Shown here piece after piece: positions 7,736 through 13,414 of a DNA stretch of 13,414 bases; position 1 is the first letter of the stretch; each line of letters starts with the position of its first letter. The stretch covers positions 1 through 13,414 of the forward strand of contig JAEZMC010000089.1 in NCBI GenBank assembly GCA_023435805.1, written 5' to 3'. Both the position numbers and the translations under genes were made by a program. This DNA is from Bacillota bacterium (lineage in GTDB: Bacteria > Bacillota > Clostridia > Acetivibrionales > DTU013). Under the pieces are notes generated by a model, which searched no databases, was not told where the DNA came from, and saw only the letters and a list, made by a program, of their open reading frames with translations.

Positions 7736-7850
7736 CATATTGTTGAATCCGACATACATTTATTTTGTACGAATCCATAATTATTTACTCTAAAAAAATT
7801 ATTACCAGGTTCTAATATCAGCTTATATCAAGCATTTCCCGACCATCACT

Positions 7851-7879
7851 ATTATATACAAAACGTTTATTGTATACAA
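7851..7879 (-). promoter_or_regulatory. pta-ackA promoter with overlapping palindromic boxes
   Basis: The minus strand reads TTGTAT (7879-7874), a 17-base spacer, then a perfect TATAAT (7856-7851). Two related boxes overlap it: the perfect palindrome TTGTATACAA (7879-7870) over the -35 end, and TTGTATATAA (7861-7852) over the -10 box, 18 bases apart. The -35 is weak while the -10 is perfect, a pattern that fits a regulated promoter. The boxes could be repressor operators; TTGTATACAA-like sites are typical of some GntR-family regulators, but no regulator is encoded here. Confidence 0.75.
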
Positions 7880-7885
7880 GATGAG

Positions 7886-7946
7886 AAAAAAGAAAACTCC
7901 CGTTTCTTCAACAGGAGTAGTTTCATCAACAGGAGTTTTCTTTTTT
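7886..7946 (-). terminator. Long hairpin terminator of gatCAB
   Basis: Read on the minus strand, bases 7946-7928 pair with 7904-7886 as a 19-bp stem with one G.U pair, ending in T4-C-T6 on its 3' arm; the loop is 23 bases (7927-7905). The G.U would be C.A in a plus-strand RNA, so it serves minus-strand transcripts. The first base of the stem is the last base of the gatB stop codon. It ends just upstream of the pta promoter, isolating pta-ackA from gatCAB. Confidence 0.9.
7901..7936. repeat. 18-bp tandem duplication inside the gatB terminator
   Basis: Two adjacent 18-base units (7901-7918 and 7919-7936) match at 16 of 18 positions; in plus-strand form both contain TCAACAGGAGT. Either copy can pair with the opposite arm of the terminator: the outer copy gives the 19-bp stem, the inner copy a short stem of about 9 bp with a 5-base loop. 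It looks like a slippage duplication. Confidence 0.85.
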
Positions 7947-9376
7947 TATTTGGCAAGCTCCTCTTTCAGAAGCCTGTTTATGGTCTGCGGGTCCGCTCTT
8001 CCCTTCATTTCACGCATGGCTTGCCCTACCAGGAAGCCAAACGCCTTTTCTTTGCCGTTTTTGTAATCCGCAACCGACTGAGGGTTGGCATCCAGTATTT
8101 TTCTTACGGCGGCACCGAGTGCGCCTTCGTCGCTTACAACCTCGAGTCCTTCCTCTTTAACGATCCGGCCGGGCTCGCGTCCGGATTCAAACATCTTTTC
8201 GAACACCTTGCGTGCGATCGTTCCGCTGATGGTACCGCTGTCAATCAACGAGACCAGCTGCGCCAGATAGCTCCCCGGGAATGGAATGGCATCCACCTCC
8301 AATTCCTTTTCCTTCAATAACCTCATCAGGTCTCCCATGATCCAGTTGCTGATTGACTTGGAATTGCTGTTTTCCCGGGCAGCTTCCTCAAAGAAATCCG
8401 CCAGCCTTTTGGAAGAGGTCAGCAGCCCCGCATCATACTCCGGCAGTCCGAAATCTTTTATATACCTTTCCCTGCGCGCAGCCGGCAGTTCCGGAAGCGT
8501 GCCACTGATGCGGCTCAGCCATTCATCGTCCACCACGACCGGTACCAGGTCTGGCTCGGGAAAGTAACGGTAATCATGTGCCTCTTCCTTGCTCCTCATG
8601 GCATAGCTGAAACCTTTTGTGTCATCCCACCGTCTGGTTTCCTGCAGGATCCTTCCGCCGTCCTCCAGCTCCCGTATCTGCCTTTGCGCCTCATTTTCTG
8701 CTGCACGCTGTATGGACCGGAAGGAATTCAGGTTCTTCATTTCCGTCCGTGTTCCAAAGGTACTGCTCCCAACCGGCCTGACCGAAAGGTTGACGTCCGC
8801 CCTGAGCGAGCCTTCCTGCATTTTACAGTCACAGACATCCAGATATTCCAGTATGGCCTTGATATTTTCCACAAAAGCCCTGGCCTCTTCGGGCGACCGC
8901 ATATCCGGTTCCGATACGATCTCTATCAAAGGAACGCCGCACCGGTTGTAATCCACCAGAGTGCCGGTATCCCATTCGTCATGCATCAGCTTACCGGCAT
9001 CCTCCTCAATATGGATCCGGGTAATTCCTATCTTTTTACGGACGCCGCCCGTCTCAATTTCCACATACCCGTTTTGGCAAAGCGGCAGGTCAAACTGCGA
9101 GACCTGATACGCCTTGGGCAGGTCGGGATAGAAATAATTCTTCCTGTCCTGCTTGCTGAACCGGGAGATGGTGCAATTCATGGCCAGTCCGGCCTTGACT
9201 GCATACTCCACAACGCTTTTGTTCAGGACGGGCAGTACACCCGGCATCCCCGTACAAATCGGACAGCAGTGCGTATTGGGCTCACCGCCGAATTCTGTGG
9301 AACAGCCGCAGTATATTTTGGATCTGGTTGATAATTCCGCATGGACTTCAATTCCCATTACAATTTCATATTCCAT
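7946..9376 (-). CDS. gatB: Aspartyl/glutamyl-tRNA amidotransferase subunit B
   Basis: GatB is the subunit of GatCAB that binds misacylated Glu-tRNA(Gln) or Asp-tRNA(Asn), activates the side chain with ATP, and receives ammonia from GatA. The protein of 476 residues begins with the family signature YEIVMGIEVHAEL. A C-x-C and CC-x2-C cluster (C23, C25, C37, C38, C41) is the usual zinc site of many GatB proteins. FYPDLPKAYQVSQ, SLRADVNLS and DYRYFPEPDL are conserved blocks. The last 150 or so residues are the YqeY-like tRNA-binding tail. The ATG at 9376 is preferred; a GTG one codon earlier is possible. GAGGTG overlaps the gatA TGA, pointing to translational coupling. Confidence 0.98.
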   Translation of the reverse strand: MEYEIVMGIEVHAELSTRSKIYCGCSTEFGGEPNTHCCPICTGMPGVLPVLNKSVVEYAVKAGLAMNCTISRFSKQDRKNYFYPDLPKAYQVSQFDLPLCQNGYVEIETGGVRKKIGITRIHIEEDAGKLMHDEWDTGTLVDYNRCGVPLIEIVSEPDMRSPEEARAFVENIKAILEYLDVCDCKMQEGSLRADVNLSVRPVGSSTFGTRTEMKNLNSFRSIQRAAENEAQRQIRELEDGGRILQETRRWDDTKGFSYAMRSKEEAHDYRYFPEPDLVPVVVDDEWLSRISGTLPELPAARRERYIKDFGLPEYDAGLLTSSKRLADFFEEAARENSNSKSISNWIMGDLMRLLKEKELEVDAIPFPGSYLAQLVSLIDSGTISGTIARKVFEKMFESGREPGRIVKEEGLEVVSDEGALGAAVRKILDANPQSVADYKNGKEKAFGFLVGQAMREMKGRADPQTINRLLKEELAK

Positions 9377-9385
9377 CACATCACC

Positions 9386-10846
9386 TCATATCGCCGGCCT
9401 TTTTAGATGGTAGCCTGTATTTTGCTCAAATGTGAACCCTGCCTGAAGCAGCCGGCTCTCGCCGAAGGGCTTTCCAATCAGCTGCAACCCGACAGGCATG
9501 CCGTCCGCATCGAATCCGCACGGAATTGACAGCGCGGGGATTCCCGCAATGTTTGCCGAAACCGTATAGATGTCTCCAAGATACATAGCCAGCGGATCAT
9601 CGACCTTTTCACCAATTTTATAGGCGGTTGTCGGCGCAGTCGGACCCATCACCAGATCAAATTTCTCGAAGACTTCGTCAAAGCCCTTTCTGATTAATGT
9701 CCGCACTTGGAGCGCCTTCTTGTAATAGGCGTCGTAATAGCCCGAGCTCAGTGCGTACGTGCCAAGCATGATCCTTCTTTTTACTTCAGGGCCGAAGCCT
9801 TCGCTTCTGGTCTGTTTGTACAAATCCATCAGGTCCGTGTATTTCTCCGCCCTGTAGCCGTATTTGATGCCGTCGTACCTGGCCAGGTTGGAGCTGGCTT
9901 CCGCGGAAGAAACAAGATAATAGGCGGGTATGGCATACTCGGTTATGGGAAGCGAGCATTCTTCACAGACGGCACCGAGTTTTCTGAATACTTCTGCCGC
10001 CTCCAGCACCGCCTTTTTTACTTCGCCGTTGATGCCTTCGCCGATATATTCCTTCGGAATGCCTATTTTCATACCCTTCACATCATTTATCAGGGCTTTT
10101 GTATAGTCGGGATGCTGAACCGGAGCGGACGTGGAATCCATGGGATCATGCCCGGTTATGGCATTGAGCACCAGGGCGCAATCCGTAACGTCACGCGTCA
10201 GCGGTCCGATCTGGTCAAGGGACGAGGCAAAGGCCACAAGGCCAAATCTTGAAACAGCACCATATGTAGGCTTCATGCCAACCACGCCGCAAAATGCCGC
10301 CGGCTGCCTGATGGAGCCCCCCGTATCGGAGCCCAGGGCAAACACCGCTTCACCGCCGGCAACAGAAGCTGCCGAGCCTCCGCTCGAGCCGCCGGGGACC
10401 CTCTCCATATTCCAGGGATTCCTGGTCTGTTTGAAAAAAGAATTTTCTGTTGAACCACCCATGGCGAACTCATCCATGTTCAGCTTGCCCAGCAGCACCG
10501 TCCCTTGCTCCTTGAGCCTTTCCACCACTGCCGCATTGTACGGGGGCACGAAATTGCCCAGTATTTTCGAGGCACAGGTGGTTAAAATCCCTTCTGTACA
10601 CATGTTGTCCTTTATAGCTGCAGGTATGCCTGCCAATGGCGGCATTTCCACCCCGGCGTCAAAATCGGCCTGCAGTTTTTCTGCGCGTTTCATCGCCTCG
10701 CTGCGTGAAACGGTTATATAGCTTCCTACATTGGAATCCATTTCTTCGATTCTGTCCAGATATGCCCGAGTCAGTTCGACGACTCCCAGCTTCCTGTCCC
10801 GCAGCATGCCGGACAGCGCATGTGCAGTCATTTCATAAAGCTTCAT
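9386..10846 (-). CDS. gatA: Aspartyl/glutamyl-tRNA amidotransferase subunit A
   Basis: GatA is the glutaminase/amidase subunit of GatCAB that frees ammonia from glutamine (or asparagine) for the reaction in GatB. The protein has 486 residues, normal for the family. It carries the amidase signature with a complete Ser-cisSer-Lys triad: K79 in LAGIPAAIKDN, S154 in PGGSSGGSA and S178 in GSDTGGSIRQPA. These positions equal those I recall for Staphylococcus aureus GatA. YGAVSRFGLVAFASSLDQIG follows as expected. The ATG at 10846 lies 13 bases after the gatC stop, with a GGGGGA site in the gap. Its TGA stop overlaps the gatB ribosome binding site. Confidence 0.98.
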   Translation of the reverse strand: MKLYEMTAHALSGMLRDRKLGVVELTRAYLDRIEEMDSNVGSYITVSRSEAMKRAEKLQADFDAGVEMPPLAGIPAAIKDNMCTEGILTTCASKILGNFVPPYNAAVVERLKEQGTVLLGKLNMDEFAMGGSTENSFFKQTRNPWNMERVPGGSSGGSAASVAGGEAVFALGSDTGGSIRQPAAFCGVVGMKPTYGAVSRFGLVAFASSLDQIGPLTRDVTDCALVLNAITGHDPMDSTSAPVQHPDYTKALINDVKGMKIGIPKEYIGEGINGEVKKAVLEAAEVFRKLGAVCEECSLPITEYAIPAYYLVSSAEASSNLARYDGIKYGYRAEKYTDLMDLYKQTRSEGFGPEVKRRIMLGTYALSSGYYDAYYKKALQVRTLIRKGFDEVFEKFDLVMGPTAPTTAYKIGEKVDDPLAMYLGDIYTVSANIAGIPALSIPCGFDADGMPVGLQLIGKPFGESRLLQAGFTFEQNTGYHLKRPAI

Positions 10847-10859
10847 CCAAATAGTCCCC

Positions 10860-11147
10860 CTACTCCACTACCTTAGGTACCTTGTAGCAGCCATCTTCCT
10901 GAGATGGCGCGCTTTGCAGCAGCTTTTCCCTGTCGTATGAACCTGTAACCCTGTCCTCCCTCAGCACATTCTGAATGGGAATGACATGTTCCAATGGCTT
11001 GACACCCGAAGTATCCAGCTCGTTGAGCTTATCCACGTATGAAAGGATATTTTCCATTTCAAACGTAAGCTTTTCCTTTTCAGCTTCGGAAATATTCAAG
11101 CGTGCAAGATTTGCCACATGTTCAATGATCTCTTTTGTTACCTTCAT
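10860..11147 (-). CDS. gatC: Aspartyl/glutamyl-tRNA amidotransferase subunit C
   Basis: GatC is the small subunit that wraps around and stabilises the GatA-GatB interface. It is 95 residues long, normal for the family. Typical features are the N-terminal block IIEHVANLARLNISEAEKEKL, the helix with ILSYVDKLNELDTSGVKPLEH, and the tail with LREDRVTGSYDREKLLQSAP and VPKVVE. The ATG at 11147 has AGGAG 7 bases upstream. It is the first gene of gatCAB, with a near-consensus promoter about 55 bases before the start codon. Confidence 0.97.
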   Translation of the reverse strand: MKVTKEIIEHVANLARLNISEAEKEKLTFEMENILSYVDKLNELDTSGVKPLEHVIPIQNVLREDRVTGSYDREKLLQSAPSQEDGCYKVPKVVE

Positions 11148-11200
11148 TCGATCACTCCTGTCATACTTCGTTTCCGCCTTAATGGGTAAAGTTTTTCATA

Positions 11201-11229
11201 ATTATATATAATGCGTACGGGCTCGTCAA
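11201..11229 (-). promoter_or_regulatory. Sigma-A promoter of gatCAB
   Basis: The minus strand reads TTGACG (11229-11224), a 17-base spacer, then TATAAT (11206-11201): 5 of 6 and 6 of 6 consensus bases. Transcription should start near 11194, giving a leader of about 47 bases before gatC. I saw no clear terminator after the nitroreductase gene upstream, so some read-through into gatCAB is possible. Confidence 0.9.
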
Positions 11230-11294
11230 TTATCCGGTTTGACTGTGAGGCAGCTTTACACGCCAAATCAGCAAGTCTTTCGAGTATGGCGGGC

Positions 11295-11864
11295 TTAGAG
11301 CTTCAACAGCACATCCTCCAGCTTTCTTTTCGGAACGTGCAGCACGCCGCTTTCATCCTTGTAGTAACGTACCGAACCGTTCTCCTCCTCTGCAACGGGG
11401 CTTTCCATCGGGTAGCCCAGCGCAACCACGGTATTGATAATATACCCTTCGGGAATGTGGAGAGCCTTGCTGACGCCTTCCCGGTTTATGGAGCCAATCC
11501 AGCAGGAACCGATGCCTTCCTCCATGGCAGTGATGAATATGTTCTGTGCAGCGGCGCCCGCATCCAGCTCATAGCCGGTCTCTTTGACTGCGGTATCGGC
11601 CAGGATGACGATATACGCCACAGGCTTTTCATTATCTCCCGGGTTTCCGTATGGAGCGATGAACCCAGCCCACCGTACATGCTGGAACATTTGCTCCACC
11701 TTCTCTTTTTCATCCACAATGACATATTTTAAAGGCTGCAGGTTGCTTGCCGACGGTGCCATTCTGGCTGCGTTGACCATCCGTTCAAGCTGAGCCCTCT
11801 CCAGCTTTTTTTGCTGAAACTTTCGTATGGATCTTCTCTGAATAATCAAATCATAAACACTCAT
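11295..11864 (-). CDS. Nitroreductase-family flavoprotein
   Basis: The product is a 189-residue protein of the FMN-dependent nitroreductase fold. Members use NAD(P)H to reduce nitroaromatics, quinones, flavins or other compounds; the substrate here is unknown. RRSIRKF (10-16) is the FMN phosphate-binding segment, MAPSASNLQP (35-44) the second FMN loop, and GIGSCWIGS (117-125) the C-terminal flavin contact. There are no CxxC clusters, so it is not of the ferredoxin-fused type. The ATG at 11864 has GGGAG 9 bases upstream, a slightly long spacing. It diverges from the spermidine-synthase-like gene across 148 bases, and is followed by the gatCAB promoter. Confidence 0.93.
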   Translation of the reverse strand: MSVYDLIIQRRSIRKFQQKKLERAQLERMVNAARMAPSASNLQPLKYVIVDEKEKVEQMFQHVRWAGFIAPYGNPGDNEKPVAYIVILADTAVKETGYELDAGAAAQNIFITAMEEGIGSCWIGSINREGVSKALHIPEGYIINTVVALGYPMESPVAEEENGSVRYYKDESGVLHVPKRKLEDVLLKL

Positions 11865-11868
11865 GAAA

Positions 11869-11889
11869 TCACACTCCCGGATCGTTCAT
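11869..11889 (-). CDS. Possible 6-codon leader ORF before the nitroreductase gene
   Basis: An ATG at 11889-11887 opens a tiny frame reading MNDPGV and ending in TGA at 11871-11869, 4 bases before the nitroreductase ATG. It has its own GGGAG (11899-11895) at a 5-base spacing, and the nitroreductase Shine-Dalgarno site lies inside it. It could be a coupling leader peptide or chance. If transcription starts near 11896, its binding site would be cut. Confidence 0.25.
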   Translation of the reverse strand: MNDPGV

Positions 11890-11902
11890 TTATTCTCCCA
11901 TC

Positions 11903-11911
11903 ATTTTACCA
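11903..11911 (-). promoter_or_regulatory. Candidate extended -10 promoter for the nitroreductase gene
   Basis: The minus strand reads TGGTAAAAT (11911-11903), an extended -10 form with 5 of 6 bases of TATAAT. The -35 place 17 bases upstream (11931-11926, ATATAA) is poor. The start would be near 11896, about 30 bases before the ATG. Confidence 0.4.
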
Positions 11912-11912
11912 T

Positions 11913-11957
11913 ATTATCGGGAACTTTATATTTTATTATTTAAAAGTTAACGATAAT
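11913..11957. repeat. 45-bp interrupted dyad in the divergent region
   Basis: ATTATCG (11913-11919) and CGATAAT (11951-11957) are a perfect inverted pair. Inside them AACTTT (11922-11927) and AAAGTT (11943-11948) form a second perfect pair. The two arms are separated by 2-base steps on each side, and the centre is 15 all-AT bases. The left arm lies next to the candidate nitroreductase -10 box, so the element may be an operator; no bound protein is known. Confidence 0.7.
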
Positions 11958-11981
11958 GTTATACACTATTCATGTTATACA
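11956..11981 (+). repeat. Direct repeat ATGTTATACA, candidate -10 elements
   Basis: ATGTTATACA occurs at 11956-11965 and 11972-11981, 16 bases apart. Each copy contains TGTTATACA, resembling an extended -10 box (4 of 6 consensus bases), and lies upstream of the plus-strand gene at 12013. No good -35 box accompanies either. They could be promoters, operator half-sites, or chance in AT-rich DNA. Confidence 0.45.
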
Positions 11982-12012
11982 AATTATTTCAATACAGGGG
12001 GTCAATATACCC

Positions 12013-13414
12013 ATGAGAAAGAATCTCTTCATTTACCTGACTTCATTTTTGTGCGGCATGACCGTCATGGGTGTGGAATTGTCGGCAACCAGACTGCTTG
12101 CGCCTTATTTCGGCACTTCTTCAATCATATATACTGTCGTCATCGGTCTTATCATGATAGCCATGAGTATCGGGAACGTACTGGGCGGACGCTCGGCGGA
12201 CAAGCACAACAATCTGGGAAGGCTGTTTACGCTTTTGTGGGTTGCAGCGCTGTGGATTGCCATCATCCCTCTTGTTGGAAAATATATTATCGCACTTACC
12301 ACCGTGGCCATGATGTGGATACTGCCGGGCAATCTGCTGGTCGCCGGTTCAACGGTATCCTGTCTGCTGGTCTTCACGACACCGCTGCTGATCCTGGGTA
12401 TGGTTTCACCCTATCTTGTCAAGCTGGGAATCCAGGATATGAATAAAAGCGGACGGACTACCGGTGAAATTTACGCAGCTTCGACCATCGGCAGTATTAT
12501 TGGAACGTTCATACCCACGTTCCTGACCATCCCCCATATCGGTACACTGAAATCCTTTCTGGTATTTGCACTGGCACTCAATCTCATTTGCCTGTATTTT
12601 TTCATTACAACGAAAAAAGGCTATGTCAAGAGCCTGATCACAACTGTGCTGACCGCTGCTCTGCTCTTTACCCCGTTAAGCAGCTCGTATGCCTTCTGGA
12701 AGAATACCCTTGTAGAGGACGAATCGTTGTACAACTATTTGCAGGTAGCTGAAGAGGGTGATTCCGTTATTCTATCCACCAACGTGGCTTTCGGCGTCCA
12801 ATCCATCTACAAGAAGAACAGAACACTGTCGGGCCTGTACTATGATTATGCCTTGATGTCCCCTTTCTTCCTGAAGGAAGTAAACGAGGAGAAACAACTG
12901 GATGTACTGGTTCTTGGCATGGGCACGGGAACCTTTGCCAAGGAATGCCGACATTACTTTGCAAACAGTAAAATAGACGGTGTGGAAATCGATGAGAAAA
13001 TTGTCAAGCTATCTAAAGAATATTTTGAGCTGAGGGATGACGAAGCCACCGTGTACGTCAACGACGGGCGCACATTCCTGGCAGGCCCGGATGCCGGCAT
13101 GTACGATGTGGTGATGGTTGATGCCTATCATGATATTACCATACCCTTCCATATGTCCACCACGGAGTTTTTTTCGGAGGTCAAGCAGCATCTGAACCCC
13201 GGAGGTATCATCATGATAAATATCAATATGCGCTCCGAAAACAGCACGGAAATCGTGGACTACCTCACACAAACGCTGAAAAGCAATATGGAGAAGGTAT
13301 ATAAATATAATGTCCCTCATACGACCAATACAATCGTTTTCTCCTCTGATGACGCGCAATGTCTGGAATACTACAGCGCCAATATAGCCCACCTGGAATC
13401 CGGCAGCCCTCTGC
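12013..13414 (+). CDS. Membrane-anchored spermidine-synthase-like protein (3' end missing)
   Basis: The 467 codons seen here run off the right edge. Residues 1-225 form about eight hydrophobic segments (roughly 5-23, 38-58, 71-89, 92-106, 111-133, 157-175, 177-198, 207-224), with the family block of E22, R27 and AD at 62-63. From about 236 a soluble spermidine-synthase-like fold begins, with ESLYNYLQV, then a nucleotide-binding LGMGTGTF (301-308), VEID (324-327), NDGR (350-353) and VDAYHD (369-374). The canonical DE-x2-YHE and D-S/T-D-P substrate motifs of true spermidine synthases are not there, so polyamine synthesis is doubtful; a methyltransferase-like or transferase role is possible. The ATG follows GGGGG by 11 bases, a long spacing. 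Its promoter is uncertain. Confidence 0.85.
   Translation, partial: MRKNLFIYLTSFLCGMTVMGVELSATRLLAPYFGTSSIIYTVVIGLIMIAMSIGNVLGGRSADKHNNLGRLFTLLWVAALWIAIIPLVGKYIIALTTVAMMWILPGNLLVAGSTVSCLLVFTTPLLILGMVSPYLVKLGIQDMNKSGRTTGEIYAASTIGSIIGTFIPTFLTIPHIGTLKSFLVFALALNLICLYFFITTKKGYVKSLITTVLTAALLFTPLSSSYAFWKNTLVEDESLYNYLQVAEEGDSVILSTNVAFGVQSIYKKNRTLSGLYYDYALMSPFFLKEVNEEKQLDVLVLGMGTGTFAKECRHYFANSKIDGVEIDEKIVKLSKEYFELRDDEATVYVNDGRTFLAGPDAGMYDVVMVDAYHDITIPFHMSTTEFFSEVKQHLNPGGIIMININMRSENSTEIVDYLTQTLKSNMEKVYKYNVPHTTNTIVFSSDDAQCLEYYSANIAHLESGSPL

Noticed and set aside
7722..7778. 19-residue N-terminal extension of Pta from the ATG at 7778
   Set aside because: Weak ribosome binding site, and the extension is not part of the usual Pta start, while AAAGGGG precedes the ATG at 7721.
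7722..7843. Possible riboswitch or attenuator in the 120-base pta leader (TATTA/TAATA stem before a T-run near 7790-7815)
   Set aside because: The stem is only about 5 AT pairs with an 8-base loop and matches no riboswitch class I know; too weak to call.
8576..9331. Plus-strand open frame of 251 codons opposite gatB
   Set aside because: It is the complement of conserved GatB codons, with no recognisable domain and no sign of its own ribosome binding site.

Overview
The window reads as chromosomal housekeeping DNA of a low-to-mid-GC Gram-positive anaerobe, most likely a member of the Clostridia (Bacillota). The reasons are GatCAB-type indirect tRNA amidation, a pta-ackA acetate-forming pair, the DUF177-rpmF pair with a zinc-type L32, a PDZ/radical-SAM/DUF512 protein beside der, strong purine-rich Shine-Dalgarno sites, and near-consensus sigma-A promoters. 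The genus cannot be settled from the sequence alone.

Layout. All genes from 158 to 11864 lie on the minus strand, so they are read right to left. A nitroreductase-family gene (11864-11295) comes first. A strong promoter (11229-11201) then drives gatC-gatA-gatB (11147-7946), which ends in a long hairpin terminator that begins at the gatB stop codon. A second promoter, with two 10-bp palindrome-like boxes, drives pta-ackA (7721-5518). A perfect-consensus promoter drives the DUF177 gene and rpmF (5419-4707), followed by a hairpin terminator that almost touches the ribosome binding site of the next gene. A run of four genes follows: DUF512 radical-SAM protein, der, plsY and gpsA (4625-158). It closes with a strong intrinsic terminator at 76-114. 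On the right, a plus-strand gene diverges from the nitroreductase gene. It encodes a membrane-anchored spermidine-synthase-like protein (12013 to the window edge, incomplete).

Function. GatCAB converts misacylated Glu-tRNA(Gln) and/or Asp-tRNA(Asn). Pta and AckA turn acetyl-CoA into acetate with ATP gain, or run in reverse. DUF177/L32 and Der serve ribosome production. GpsA makes sn-glycerol-3-phosphate, which PlsY acylates in the first step of phospholipid synthesis, so these adjacent genes form a metabolic pair.

No mobile element, CRISPR array, tRNA or rRNA gene was seen. No gene-free stretch exceeds 300 bases. I see no convincing undescribed multi-gene system. The most notable signals are regulatory: the paired boxes at the pta promoter, a 45-bp symmetrical dyad in the divergent region, the terminator abutting the DUF512 gene, and an 18-bp tandem duplication inside the gatB terminator.
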